A stretch of DNA of 64,000 nt, taken from contig CAKUUD010000003.1 in NCBI GenBank assembly GCA_934692675.1, forward strand, positions 186,001 to 250,000. Reading direction: 5' to 3'. The position numbers and the translations under genes were made by a program. Shown piece by piece: positions 15,636 to 25,090 of this stretch (the first letter of the stretch is position 1; each line of letters begins with the position of its first letter). The notes under the pieces were generated by a model. That model had not been told where the DNA came from, did no database searches, and worked only from the letters and a program-made list of their open reading frames with translations. The stretch comes from an uncultured Eubacteriales bacterium (lineage in GTDB: Bacteria; Bacillota; Clostridia; Oscillospirales; Acutalibacteraceae).

Positions 15636-17003
15636 TTGAATCCTGGAACGGTAACCACTGATTTTGATGGTTTGAAGCTGCAGTATAGTTCGGAGGCCGA
15701 ACAATCTGTCTTAGGGTCTATACTCATAGACTCGGAATGTTTAAGCAGAGTAATTCAAATTCTTCCACGTGCTGATTATTTTTATTTGTCCAATCATAAA
15801 GCTATTTATTCTGCAATGATAGATATGTTTACTATGGGACAACCCGTGGATTATATTACTGTACTCGATAAACTTCAGAGCACAAGCGATACGGATAACA
15901 GTAATTTTAAATCTTATCTTTTGGATTTAGCTCAAATAGTGCCGTCGGTTTCCAATGTGGAATTTTACGCCGATATTGTCAAAGATAAATATAATATAAG
16001 AAATTTGGTAAGCACAGCAAGAACCATAATAGATGACGCCTCTTCAGGAGATGTGTCGTCATCGGACTTGCTTAATTCTGCTGAGCAAAAGATATTTGAC
16101 ATACGTCGAGGAAAAGAAACTCAAGGACTCCAAAGAGTAAACGAAATAGTGGTTCAGACTTTTGACAGATTGGATGAACTTAATTCTCGAACCGACGAAG
16201 AATATAGTGGTGTTCCTACGGGAATTAGAGACCTTGACAGGGTTATAATGGGACTAAATAAAACCGACCTTATTCTAATAGCTTCTCGTCCTGGTATGGG
16301 TAAAACCAGTTTTTCTTTAAACATTGCAGGTCATGTTGGAATTACAAAAGGCAAAACAGTCGCCATCTTTTCGCTCGAAATGTCCAAAGAGCAATTGGTT
16401 TCGCGTATGCTTTCCACTCAAGCCAAAATTCCCGGCCAAACTTTGCGCCTTGGTAAGCTCAATGATCAAGAATGGCTCAATCTTATCGAGGCTGGAGATA
16501 TTATTTCTAAGGCTCCGATTTACATCGATGATACCCCTGGGATTACCATCCCAGAAATGAAAGCAAAGCTCAGAAGACTCGGGGATGTTGATTTAGTCAT
16601 AATCGATTACCTTCAACTTATGTCCAGCGCAAAAAGAATAGACAATCGTGTTCAAGAAATTTCCGAAATAACAAGAAATCTTAAAATAATGGCAAAAGAA
16701 ATGGACGTCCCTGTCTTAACTCTTTCCCAGCTTTCCAGGGCAAGCGAACAGAGAGCCGACCATAAGCCTATGCTTTCGGATTTGAGAGATTCAGGTTCTA
16801 TCGAGCAGGATGCCGATATAGTAATGTTCTTATATCGTGAGGGCTACTACGAATCTACCGAAATTTCCGAAGAAGGGGATAAAAACAGCGGCGAAGTTAT
16901 TGTGGCAAAAAATCGTCACGGCGAAACTCGTTCCATTCCTCTCCACTGGCAAGGCGAGTACATGCGCTTTACAGCCCAGGAGGCTTATCGAAATGATTTC
17001 TAA
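15636..17003 (+). CDS. dnaB: Replicative DNA helicase DnaB
   Basis: This hexameric helicase unwinds DNA at the replication fork. The 455-residue protein has the N-terminal DnaB domain (SSEAEQSVLGSIL, about residues 18-120), a linker, and the RecA-like C-terminal domain with Walker A SRPGMGKTSF near residue 217, Walker B LVIIDYLQLM and the DnaB SGSIEQDADIVMFLYR region. The start is a TTG at 15636 behind AGGAGGG. Its end overlaps tilS by 11 bases, giving translational coupling. Confidence 0.96.
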   Translation: MNPGTVTTDFDGLKLQYSSEAEQSVLGSILIDSECLSRVIQILPRADYFYLSNHKAIYSAMIDMFTMGQPVDYITVLDKLQSTSDTDNSNFKSYLLDLAQIVPSVSNVEFYADIVKDKYNIRNLVSTARTIIDDASSGDVSSSDLLNSAEQKIFDIRRGKETQGLQRVNEIVVQTFDRLDELNSRTDEEYSGVPTGIRDLDRVIMGLNKTDLILIASRPGMGKTSFSLNIAGHVGITKGKTVAIFSLEMSKEQLVSRMLSTQAKIPGQTLRLGKLNDQEWLNLIEAGDIISKAPIYIDDTPGITIPEMKAKLRRLGDVDLVIIDYLQLMSSAKRIDNRVQEISEITRNLKIMAKEMDVPVLTLSQLSRASEQRADHKPMLSDLRDSGSIEQDADIVMFLYREGYYESTEISEEGDKNSGEVIVAKNRHGETRSIPLHWQGEYMRFTAQEAYRNDF

Positions 17004-18354
17004 AATTTTTGGAACGATAGATAGATTTAATATGCTTTCTGATGTAAGCGAAGTGGTGGTGGGATTTTCCGGCGGAGCAGATTCTACTGCTCTTCTTCAT
17101 TTTTTGTATCATTATGCAAGTGATGAAGGAAAAAATTTTAAAGTTTCTGCCGTGCATATCAATCATAATCTTAGAGGCCCGGAAGCCCTAAGAGATGAAA
17201 ATTTCGCAATAAATTTTTGCAAGATTCATGGCATAGATTTAGCGGTTAAACAGGTGGATATCAAAAAAATTTCCTCAGAAAAAAAAATAGGTCTTGAAGA
17301 AGCCGGCCGTTTAGCACGGTACGAAATATTTGAAAACATCGCCAAAACTAAAAATGCTAAAATAGCTACTGCCCACACTCTTTCGGACAGATGTGAAACT
17401 ATGATTATGAACTTAATCCGAGGCTCAAGCTTAAAAGGCCTTTGCAGTATCCCTCCGGTGAGAGGAAATATAATTCGCCCTTTGATAGAACTCACAAGAT
17501 ACGAAATTGAATCATATTGCAAAAGAGAAAGTTTGAAATTTATTGACGACAGCTCGAACTTCGAAAGAGACTACACAAGAAACAAAATCCGATTGGACAT
17601 CATTCCGTATATAAAAAGTATAAATCCCGCTTTCGAAAAATCCGTTCAAAGGTCTTTGGATATTTTAACAAGCGAAGATAATTATATGGAAAACATAGCT
17701 TCTAAAGAATTGCTTTCAATAAAATCCGAAAAGGGTTACTGCTGCGAAAAAATCAAAAATTTGGATTTTGCTATCAAAATGAGAGTGATATCAAAAATAC
17801 TAAAAGAAGACTGCCATGTAAGTTTTCAACAGAAGCATATAAATTCAGTTGCCAAAATGATAGATGAAAATTTAAAAGGAGTAAGTTTGCCGAATAATGT
17901 TGAAATTTATCAAAGAAATGGTTATATGAATTTTTTTATTAAAGACTTGTCGAAAAGCACTGATTGGGAATACAAAATTAAAGATCTAAATCTCTTGACA
18001 GAGATAAAAACTAATATCATAATTAAAGTATTACCTTTTTGCGAGTATAAAAAATCAAAAAGCAAAAAAGAGTATATAATTGATTGGGATAAAGTTCCAG
18101 TTGACAGCGTCATAAGGAATAGGCGCTCGGGAGATAGGTTTTTTTTGCCAAAAAGAAAATTAACAAAAAGCTTGAAAAAACTTTTTAATGAATTAAAAAT
18201 TCCTGACAGTACCAGAAAAAGTATTCCCATGATAGCCTCCCAAAACGAAATTATATGGATAGATCAAATAGGTGTTTCCGGGAAGTATCTTCCTGATAAA
18301 AATACTAAAAATATAGCTATAATACATAAGGAGTTAAATAATGGATTTTGTTAA
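16993..18354 (+). CDS. tilS: tRNA(Ile)-lysidine synthetase TilS
   Basis: TilS attaches lysine to C34 of tRNA-Ile(CAU), converting its decoding from AUG to AUA; it is normally essential. The N-terminal PP-loop ATP-binding motif GFSGGADSTALLHF lies at about residue 22, followed by the conserved HINHNLRG and AHTLSDRCET. The C-terminal substrate-binding domain ends around SGKYLPDK. The ATG at 16993 lies inside dnaB with AGGAGG 9 bases upstream. The gene overlaps hpt by 14 bases, the common tilS-hpt-ftsH order of Bacillota. Confidence 0.95.
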   Translation: MISKIFGTIDRFNMLSDVSEVVVGFSGGADSTALLHFLYHYASDEGKNFKVSAVHINHNLRGPEALRDENFAINFCKIHGIDLAVKQVDIKKISSEKKIGLEEAGRLARYEIFENIAKTKNAKIATAHTLSDRCETMIMNLIRGSSLKGLCSIPPVRGNIIRPLIELTRYEIESYCKRESLKFIDDSSNFERDYTRNKIRLDIIPYIKSINPAFEKSVQRSLDILTSEDNYMENIASKELLSIKSEKGYCCEKIKNLDFAIKMRVISKILKEDCHVSFQQKHINSVAKMIDENLKGVSLPNNVEIYQRNGYMNFFIKDLSKSTDWEYKIKDLNLLTEIKTNIIIKVLPFCEYKKSKSKKEYIIDWDKVPVDSVIRNRRSGDRFFLPKRKLTKSLKKLFNELKIPDSTRKSIPMIASQNEIIWIDQIGVSGKYLPDKNTKNIAIIHKELNNGFC

Positions 18355-18871
18355 AAAAATGTTGTTGGACAAAGATGAAATTTCATCAATCGTTAAATCT
18401 CTGGGCAAAAAAATAAGTAAGGATTACGAAGGCAAGAAACTTCTTTTACTAAGCCTTTTAAAAGGTTCGGTTATTTTTACCGCTGATTTAATGAGAGAAA
18501 TAACTATCCCGTGCCAGGTAGATTTTATGGCGGTTTCAAGTTATACAGGAACTCGTAACGGCGGCGGAAAAGTAAATATCATCAAAGATATTACTATTGA
18601 TATTTCCGGTTGGAATGTTTTAATCGTCGAAGACATTCTTGAAAGCGGATATACTTTGGACTGCGTAGTCAATATGCTCAAGGAGCGCAACCCCGAGAGC
18701 GTAAAAATTTGCACATTGCTTGATAAGCCCAATTCACGCAAAACAAAGATAGAAGCAGAGTATGTAGGCGAAAAAATACCCGATGAATTTGTTATAGGTT
18801 ATGGGTTGGATTACAATGAAAAATACCGCAACTTACCATTCATAGGCGTTATTGATCCTAAATATATATAA
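18341..18871 (+). CDS. hpt: Hypoxanthine phosphoribosyltransferase
   Basis: It converts hypoxanthine (and often guanine) plus PRPP to IMP or GMP in purine salvage. The 176-residue sequence has the PRPP-binding motif VLIVEDILESGYTL near residues 92-105 and the early LKGSVIFTADL. It starts at ATG 18341 inside the end of tilS, and ftsH follows after 36 bases. Confidence 0.94.
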   Translation: MDFVKKMLLDKDEISSIVKSLGKKISKDYEGKKLLLLSLLKGSVIFTADLMREITIPCQVDFMAVSSYTGTRNGGGKVNIIKDITIDISGWNVLIVEDILESGYTLDCVVNMLKERNPESVKICTLLDKPNSRKTKIEAEYVGEKIPDEFVIGYGLDYNEKYRNLPFIGVIDPKYI

Positions 18872-18907
18872 TCTGTGTAATATAGAATGTTTGGAGTGGA
18901 GTAAACC

Positions 18908-20767
18908 GTGAATAAAAATGACAGTAATAAAAAAATGCCCAAAAGTGTACTTGTTTTTTTGGCTTTTCCAATAGTTATGATTCTTTTGTATTTTATGGCG
19001 AAAGGGTTCATGCCTCAAAAAACTTACACTTATTCCGAAATCATAAATAATTTTAAAAATGAACAAGTTGTAAAGTACGAAATGAACTTAAATTCAGGTG
19101 ATATGCACCTTACTTTGAAGGATGGCTCTGAGATAGAATATAACACTCCAAGTGCCAGTTTGATGTACATGGACATCAAAGACTATGTGGAGAGCTATAA
19201 TTCGCATAACCCCGACGCTCCTATGATTTATGATTTAAATAAATCCAAAGATATGTCGGAGCTTTTCAGCTCGCTTTTGTGTTATGTTTTATTGCCTGTT
19301 ATTTCCATGGTAATACTCGGATGGCTGTTTATGAGGCGTATGTCCGCCATGGGTATGGGTCCCGGCGGCTCTATGTCGATGAACAAATCAAGAGTCCTAG
19401 TGTCAACAGGCAAGAAAGTTACTTTCGATGATGTAGCCGGTGCAGTTGAAGAAAAAGAAGAACTTCAAGAAATGGTAGACTTTTTAAAAAATCCTGCAAA
19501 ATATCACGAAGTAGGCGCCAGAATTCCTAAGGGCGTTTTGTTAATGGGCCCTCCGGGTACCGGAAAGACTTTGCTTTCAAAAGCTGTGGCGGGAGAGGCA
19601 AATGTTCCGTTCTTTTCAACGGCAGGTTCTGATTTTGTTGAAATGTACGTAGGTTTGGGCGCAGCAAGAATTCGTGATCTTTTTGAACAAGCCAAAAAGA
19701 AAACTCCTTGTATAATTTTCATAGACGAAATTGATGCCGTAGGAAAAAGAAGAGAGACCGGAGTAAACGGCACTGAAAAAGACAATACTTTGAACCAGCT
19801 ACTGGTTGAAATGGATGGCTTTGACGACAGAGACGGTATAGTAGTAATGGCAGCCACTAACCGACCTGATATTCTAGATAAAGCTCTTATGCGTCCAGGA
19901 AGATTTGACAGACAAATATATGTAAATTATCCTGATGTAAAAGAAAGAGAAGAAATCTTAAAGGTGCATGCAAGGAATAAGCCATTTGCTCCTGATGTAA
20001 AGTTAAAAACAATAGCCAAATCCACAGCCGGGTTTACAGGCGCAGACTTAGAAAATTTAATGAACGAAGCAGCAATTATTACTGTAAGAGCAGGCAAAAA
20101 AGTTATTACAATGGACGAAATCGAAGAAGCTTCTTTGAAAGTTGAAATGGGTCCCGAAAAGAAAACCCATATAGTTAACGAAGAAGAAAAAAGACTAACT
20201 GCATATCATGAGGGCGGCCACGCGTTGGTTTCGTATTTCTGCAAAACTCACGATAAAGTTCAGGAACTTTCTATTATACCTCGTGGTGCTGCTGGCGGAT
20301 ATACAAGATATCTACCCGAAAAAGACGAATCATATACATCAAAAAATAGGATGATGGAAGGAATTTTGAGCACTTTGGGCGGAATGGCTGCCGAGAAAAT
20401 AATCGCAGACGATACTTCCACGGGAGTCTCGAGCGATTTAAGAGTGGTCACTCGCATGGCTCGCAATATGGTCACAAAATACGGCATGAGCGAAACTATT
20501 GGCCCGGTTGTGTATGCATATCCCGATGGATACGAAAATGGTGTGTACGAAAACTATTCCGATTCCACTGCTCACAAAATTGATGAAGAAGTTAAAAAAA
20601 TCATTTCAGATTCTTACGAAAAAGCCAAAAATATTATTTCTGATCATATGGATAAACTCCACGAAATAGCATCGTACTTGATCGAAAACGAAAAAATGAG
20701 CGGCAAAAAGTTCTATGAAATAATGGACGGAAAAAATTCCGAAAGTGATTCTGAAAGCAATCTTTAA
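18908..20767 (+). CDS. ftsH: ATP-dependent membrane zinc protease FtsH
   Basis: FtsH degrades misassembled membrane proteins and short-lived regulators. The 619-residue protein has two membrane segments (about 13-30 and 118-138) flanking an extracytoplasmic domain, an AAA+ module with Walker A GPPGTGKTLL near residue 213, Walker B CIIFIDEIDA and the second region of homology NRPDILDKALMRPGR, then the zinc motif HEGGH near residue 434. The start is a GTG at 18908. All catalytic residues are present. Confidence 0.96.
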   Translation: MNKNDSNKKMPKSVLVFLAFPIVMILLYFMAKGFMPQKTYTYSEIINNFKNEQVVKYEMNLNSGDMHLTLKDGSEIEYNTPSASLMYMDIKDYVESYNSHNPDAPMIYDLNKSKDMSELFSSLLCYVLLPVISMVILGWLFMRRMSAMGMGPGGSMSMNKSRVLVSTGKKVTFDDVAGAVEEKEELQEMVDFLKNPAKYHEVGARIPKGVLLMGPPGTGKTLLSKAVAGEANVPFFSTAGSDFVEMYVGLGAARIRDLFEQAKKKTPCIIFIDEIDAVGKRRETGVNGTEKDNTLNQLLVEMDGFDDRDGIVVMAATNRPDILDKALMRPGRFDRQIYVNYPDVKEREEILKVHARNKPFAPDVKLKTIAKSTAGFTGADLENLMNEAAIITVRAGKKVITMDEIEEASLKVEMGPEKKTHIVNEEEKRLTAYHEGGHALVSYFCKTHDKVQELSIIPRGAAGGYTRYLPEKDESYTSKNRMMEGILSTLGGMAAEKIIADDTSTGVSSDLRVVTRMARNMVTKYGMSETIGPVVYAYPDGYENGVYENYSDSTAHKIDEEVKKIISDSYEKAKNIISDHMDKLHEIASYLIENEKMSGKKFYEIMDGKNSESDSESNL

Positions 20768-20803
20768 ATTAAATATTTTTAAGCTGAAGAGGGGTGCATT
20801 ATT

Positions 20804-22138
20804 ATGAACGACGATTTTGATAAACAAAATCCCGAAATTTCCGACAAAAATGAAGATTACGAATATCCATCTGTTCCTGTTGTGCAAAGTGATTTTGAAA
20901 AAGTTTATTCTTCGGATAATAATAAGGTAAAACCTGAAATGAACACCGATGTTTTTGCGGATAAAAAAATGAAAACCTTTTTGACCGCATCAGTAATAAT
21001 ATTACTTTTTTTGGTTGTTTCCTTGGTATCGTATATAATCTACCTATCAGGAAAACCAAACGTAAATATTTTGGGTTCAATCGGTACAGTATCTTCCTCG
21101 GATGATTCCCACGTTCCTGGAGAGTCCGAAATAAAATTTGCCGAAAAATCTACAGATGACCGAGAATTAACCGCTGAATCGATATATTCCATGGTTTCTC
21201 CATGCGTTGTAGGGGTAGTGGTTTATGATAATCATGCGGATATCGTATCTGACCCTGCGAGCGAAGGTTCCGGAATAATCATAAGTGATAAGGGATATAT
21301 AGTTACAAATTCTCACGTGGTGAAAAATTCTAAACAAATAAACATTAAAATAGTTTTGAATAACAGCGAAGAGTGTTCCGGAAAAGTTGTGGGATATGAT
21401 AGCAAGACTGATTTAGCCGTCATAAAGATTGATAAATCAGGACTGCAGGCGGCAACTTTTGGGAACTCCGATGATGTTAAAGCTGGCGCTTCAGTCCTTG
21501 CAATAGGAAACCCGTTGGGACTTGATTTTGCAAGCTCCATCACAAGAGGCATCGTTTCTGCAGTCAATAGGTCTGCCAGCGGTTCGCCCAAAAGTTTGGT
21601 GAAATATATCCAAACTGACGCTGCAATAAATCCAGGAAATTCCGGCGGTCCACTTATAAATATGTATGGTCAAATAATAGGAATAAATTCTTCTAAAATA
21701 GTTGTTGCTCACTGCGAAGGAATGGGCTTTGCCATTCCAAGCAATACTGTAAAATCCGTTGTAGATGATATCATCGAAAAAGGGTACGTCTCCGGGCGTG
21801 TTCGTTTGGGATTAGTTGGAAAAATGGTGAGCAATTATCAAGCTCAAATGTATGATGTCCCGATCGGAATTATAGTTTCAGAAATAAACAAAGACAGCAA
21901 TTTGTCAGCCAGTGGAGTTCAGGTCGGAGACATAATCACGAAAATTAACGGCGTTAATGTCACTAGTTTTGATGCTTTTTATGGAGAACTTTATAATCAT
22001 AAAGCCAACGAAACCATAACGCTTACAATTTTCAGACCTTCAAGAACAAGAGCTTCATCAGGAACCTTCGATGCTAACGTGGTTCTTTTGGAAGATAAAG
22101 GTGAGACTCAAGAAGCAGCTTCAAACGCAAATCAATAA
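20804..22138 (+). CDS. htrA: HtrA/DegP-family serine protease with PDZ domain
   Basis: This is a membrane-anchored quality-control protease acting outside the cytoplasm. The 444-residue product has an acidic cytoplasmic N-terminus, one membrane segment (about 65-85), a trypsin-like domain with the triad in TNSHVV, TDLAVIKI and PGNSGGPL, and a C-terminal PDZ domain (about 335-430). It follows ftsH after 36 bases, so two membrane-protein quality-control proteases are probably co-transcribed. A terminator follows. Confidence 0.93.
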   Translation: MNDDFDKQNPEISDKNEDYEYPSVPVVQSDFEKVYSSDNNKVKPEMNTDVFADKKMKTFLTASVIILLFLVVSLVSYIIYLSGKPNVNILGSIGTVSSSDDSHVPGESEIKFAEKSTDDRELTAESIYSMVSPCVVGVVVYDNHADIVSDPASEGSGIIISDKGYIVTNSHVVKNSKQINIKIVLNNSEECSGKVVGYDSKTDLAVIKIDKSGLQAATFGNSDDVKAGASVLAIGNPLGLDFASSITRGIVSAVNRSASGSPKSLVKYIQTDAAINPGNSGGPLINMYGQIIGINSSKIVVAHCEGMGFAIPSNTVKSVVDDIIEKGYVSGRVRLGLVGKMVSNYQAQMYDVPIGIIVSEINKDSNLSASGVQVGDIITKINGVNVTSFDAFYGELYNHKANETITLTIFRPSRTRASSGTFDANVVLLEDKGETQEAASNANQ

Positions 22139-22147
22139 AAATAAAAG

Positions 22148-22178
22148 TGGTCTTTATGATATGTAAAGGCCATTTTTT
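22148..22178 (+). terminator. Terminator after htrA
   Basis: A 9-bp stem TGGTCTTTA / TAAAGGCCA with a 7-base loop is followed by six Ts. It closes the tdk-to-htrA transcription unit. Confidence 0.8.
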
Positions 22179-22254
22179 GTTAAAAATGTTCACTTATTTA
22201 TATTTTCGTTAAAATAATGCATTAAAACCATAAAAAAGTTATTTCATTTTATAA

Positions 22255-22283
22255 TTGACATTTATAATTTAGTCTGTTAATAT
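22255..22283 (+). promoter_or_regulatory. Promoter of the glycosyltransferase pair
   Basis: TTGACA (22255-22260), a 17-base spacer and TAATAT (22278-22283) form a near-consensus sigma-A promoter about 60 bases before the first glycosyltransferase gene. The pair is thus a separate unit from htrA. Confidence 0.75.
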
Positions 22284-22346
22284 AGTCTTTGTCAGTTAAA
22301 CTCGAAATTTGTTGAAAATAAATATGAAATAGGAGATAATTTGTCA

Positions 22347-23348
22347 ATGAAAAAGTGTCTAAAAAAAGACAGTATAATTGGTACTGTCGTTATTACGGTG
22401 TTGTCGGTTATTTCAATTATATTATTTGCACTCAATGGATTCGGAGGTGCAGGTTTTAAAAGTACAGAGGTTATTCCCCAAGATATCGAAAATATTGGTA
22501 TACCCATAGCGATGGCGATGGATGATAATTATGTGTATCCCACGATGGTGTCCATTACTTCCGCCATGGAAAATATAAACGAAGGAACCGAGTACAGTTT
22601 TTACATAATGCACAATCCCAAGCTTAAAGATGAAAGCAAAGAAAAAATTAAAAGCCTTGAAAATAAATACCCTGCTTGCCACATTCATTTAATAGACATG
22701 GGCAATCAGTTCAAAGGTGCCAATGACAAAGGACATATTACAACTCCTACATATTATAGGTTGTCGTTATCCGGGCTTTTGACCAACATTGATAAAATTA
22801 TTTGGCTTGATGGAGATACACTTATTTTCAAAGACCTCACCCCGATGTATAATATTGATATGGATGGTCTTTGTTACAGAGGTTTCCTTGATGAAACGGT
22901 TGACGGAACAAAGGCTTTTGGAGTTGAAAATGACCATTATATTTGTGCTGGAGTTATGCTTATTAACCTTGAAGAGCTCAGAAAAGACGGCGCACTTGAA
23001 AAATTTAATAGGTTTATGGACAAAAACAATAGTTCTTTAATTCAGCACGATCAAACGGTGATTAATGTGGTATATGCAGATAAAATTGGTATTTTGCCGC
23101 CTGAGTACGGGTTTTTCAATTCATATGCAACCCAGGAACTTGCGGAAAAGTATTGCACAAAGCTAAAGTACCCTAACAAATACACAAAAGAAGATATGAA
23201 TTATGCTTTAAATAATTTATCTGTACTTCATTGCATTGTTAAGCCCTGGAAATTTTTTGATATTTATTTTGCAGACTCATGGTGGGAGTATGCTCAAAAG
23301 ACAGACTATTACGATGAAATCAAATTGATGTATTCGTATGATAAATAA
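22347..23348 (+). CDS. Family 8-type glycosyltransferase with N-terminal membrane anchor
   Basis: The protein resembles LgtC-type retaining glycosyltransferases (GT8): a Rossmann-like start IGIPIAMAMDDNYVYP, the segment TTPTYYRLSLSGLL and the metal/UDP-binding motif WLDGDT near residue 154, then YICAGVMLINL and HCIVKPWKF. It begins with a basic tail and one hydrophobic segment (about residues 10-30) followed by a neutral stretch, so the positive-inside rule puts the catalytic domain outside the cytoplasm. Start: ATG 22347, or TTG 22341 five bases after AGGAG. It is paired with the next gene. The acceptor is unknown. Confidence 0.83.
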   Translation: MKKCLKKDSIIGTVVITVLSVISIILFALNGFGGAGFKSTEVIPQDIENIGIPIAMAMDDNYVYPTMVSITSAMENINEGTEYSFYIMHNPKLKDESKEKIKSLENKYPACHIHLIDMGNQFKGANDKGHITTPTYYRLSLSGLLTNIDKIIWLDGDTLIFKDLTPMYNIDMDGLCYRGFLDETVDGTKAFGVENDHYICAGVMLINLEELRKDGALEKFNRFMDKNNSSLIQHDQTVINVVYADKIGILPPEYGFFNSYATQELAEKYCTKLKYPNKYTKEDMNYALNNLSVLHCIVKPWKFFDIYFADSWWEYAQKTDYYDEIKLMYSYDK

Positions 23349-23380
23349 GATGATTTATAGTATTTGGAGGAAAATATCAG

Positions 23381-24847
23381 ATGAAACATAGTTATAAAAA
23401 ATGGATGCTTGGCTTGGCAGTATCAAGTGTGGCGATTTTAAGTTTTGTAATGATTAAGCGCAATGTCATGATTTCTGCCGAAGAAATTGATTACGACAAC
23501 CCTAAAGTGTCAATAGTTGTCCCGGTTTATAAAGCGGAAGATTATCTAGATGTTTGTGTTGATAGTTTGCAAAATCAAACTTTGAAAGATATCGAAATGA
23601 TTTTTGTAGATGATGATTCTCCGGATAATTGTTTGGAAATTTTAAAAGGTTATGCAGAAAAGGATAAGCGAATTAAAGTTATTCACCAGAAGAATCAGGG
23701 AGCTGCCATAGCAAGACAAACCGGTACAGATGCTGCTCGCGGAGAGTACATAAAATATGTTGACAGTGATGATATCTTAGATAAACGCGCCTGCAAGAAA
23801 TGCTACGAAGAAGCTAAAAAATATAATGCCGATATAGTGGTTCACAGCGCGTATAATTTTGCTAAAGAAGGAAAAAATAATGTTCATTTTAAATCCAAAA
23901 ACGAAGTTTTAAAAGACACTCAGTGGGATTTAATTACCGAAGTTTTGTGGACATGCCTTTATAAAAAAGACCTAATAACCAGGTCCGGCGTAACTTTTGC
24001 GGGAATGAAAAACATGGGCGAAGATCAATCGTTTAATATGATGCTGTTCCCGAAAGCAAATATAATAAGAATGATACCAAATTATTTGTATTACTATAGA
24101 ATAAGCAATACGCAATCCCTTTGCAACAGCGTCCGAGGCTTCAGATTGTTTAAAAATCACGTTTATAACGCTCAGATAGTTCGTAAATTCTGGGAAAAGA
24201 ACAATTTCTTTGAAAAAAATGAATCTAAAGCAGGATTCTTAAAATGGTTACTTCACTTAAATTATTGTCCGGGCAACCCGAAAGTAAGCAGAATCTTTAA
24301 AGATATTATATTTGAGGATTTACTGGATGAAAAAGTTACAGATTTACTTTCAAAATACGAATCCGAGAAATTAAACAGAATACTAGCAACATCAAATAGA
24401 TTGGATCCATGTATCAAAGATGGTGTTTATCAGTTAAAAAGCGTTCTTGATGAAACCAAAGTATTAACGCTTGCAGATTCCAGTGCTAATTCCAAAATCC
24501 CCTTCAGATTGTGGAGCAATAGGCATAGTGATTCGCAAAAGTTCGAGGTAAAATATTATAAAAACGGAATGTACACAATTTCACCTCTTTCTTCTAAAAA
24601 ATATATGGGCGTTAACTTTATGGATTATAATCCCGGCGCTCCTATCCGCCAATTTGACAGTGATCAAGGAAATACGAAAAAATGGTACATAGTTCCAACA
24701 GAAGATGGTTCATACTGTGTTTACTCCAAATACAATGATTATTTCATCGATATAAAAGACGAAGAAGTCGCAAACGGAACACCCATCCACGGATGGTTCT
24801 ATAACGAATCCGAAGCACAGAATTTTAAATTTGTGCCTGTAAAATAA
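23381..24847 (+). CDS. Anchored family 2 glycosyltransferase with C-terminal ricin-type lectin domain
   Basis: Domains in order: a basic N-terminus and a hydrophobic segment (about residues 8-26), a GT2 catalytic domain from about residue 42 (KVSIVVPVYKAEDYL, FVDDDSPDN, and the metal site YVDSDD near 126), a helical middle region, and a C-terminal ricin-B/beta-trefoil-like domain (about 345-488) with repeats such as KDGVYQLKSV, NGMYTISPL and DGSYCVYSK. The strong GGAGG site fixes the ATG at 23381. GT2 enzymes use cytosolic nucleotide sugars, yet the predicted topology is N-in, C-out. The arrangement recalls type II Golgi transferases with a lectin domain; this is an architectural analogy only. 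Confidence 0.83.
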   Translation: MKHSYKKWMLGLAVSSVAILSFVMIKRNVMISAEEIDYDNPKVSIVVPVYKAEDYLDVCVDSLQNQTLKDIEMIFVDDDSPDNCLEILKGYAEKDKRIKVIHQKNQGAAIARQTGTDAARGEYIKYVDSDDILDKRACKKCYEEAKKYNADIVVHSAYNFAKEGKNNVHFKSKNEVLKDTQWDLITEVLWTCLYKKDLITRSGVTFAGMKNMGEDQSFNMMLFPKANIIRMIPNYLYYYRISNTQSLCNSVRGFRLFKNHVYNAQIVRKFWEKNNFFEKNESKAGFLKWLLHLNYCPGNPKVSRIFKDIIFEDLLDEKVTDLLSKYESEKLNRILATSNRLDPCIKDGVYQLKSVLDETKVLTLADSSANSKIPFRLWSNRHSDSQKFEVKYYKNGMYTISPLSSKKYMGVNFMDYNPGAPIRQFDSDQGNTKKWYIVPTEDGSYCVYSKYNDYFIDIKDEEVANGTPIHGWFYNESEAQNFKFVPVK

Positions 24848-24856
24848 AAAATTATG

Positions 24857-24885
24857 TTGACACGAATTTCAAAATGATGTAAAAT
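24857..24885 (+). promoter_or_regulatory. Promoter of the infC-rpmI-rplT operon
   Basis: TTGACA (24857-24862), 17 bases, then TAAAAT (24880-24885): close to the sigma-A consensus. Transcription would start near 24892 and produce a leader of roughly 200 bases before infC. Confidence 0.75.
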
Positions 24886-24891
24886 ACTAAC

Positions 24892-25076
24892 ATAAGAATA
24901 TAAAAATAAAGTGGAGCAGATTTGTTCTCACCTTGTGCGGTTTTTATTCCGTTCGGGTCAATAATGTTAGTGTGGATTATTAATGATATGCAGATATTAT
25001 TGTACGAGTCAAATTTGATTCGTACAATGTTTTTATATTTAAGAAATCTTTTTAATTAAGATTTTTAATTACTTAT
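24892..25076 (+). promoter_or_regulatory. infC operon leader with attenuator (L20-type leader candidate)
   Basis: The 5' leader contains a potentially structured region (about 24910-24990) and then a strong terminator-like hairpin directly before the infC ribosome-binding site. In Bacillota, ribosomal protein L20 represses this operon by promoting termination in such a leader. I infer the same mechanism from position and operon content; the L20-binding fold itself I cannot confirm by eye. Confidence 0.55.
24999..25035 (+). terminator. Attenuator terminator in the infC leader
   Basis: ATTGTACGAGTC (24999-25010) pairs with GATTCGTACAAT (25017-25028), 12 bp with one G-T pair and a 6-base loop, followed by GTTTTTA. 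It lies before, not after, a gene, so it must act as an attenuator. Confidence 0.75.
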
Positions 25077-25090
25077 GGAGGTGCTTAATT

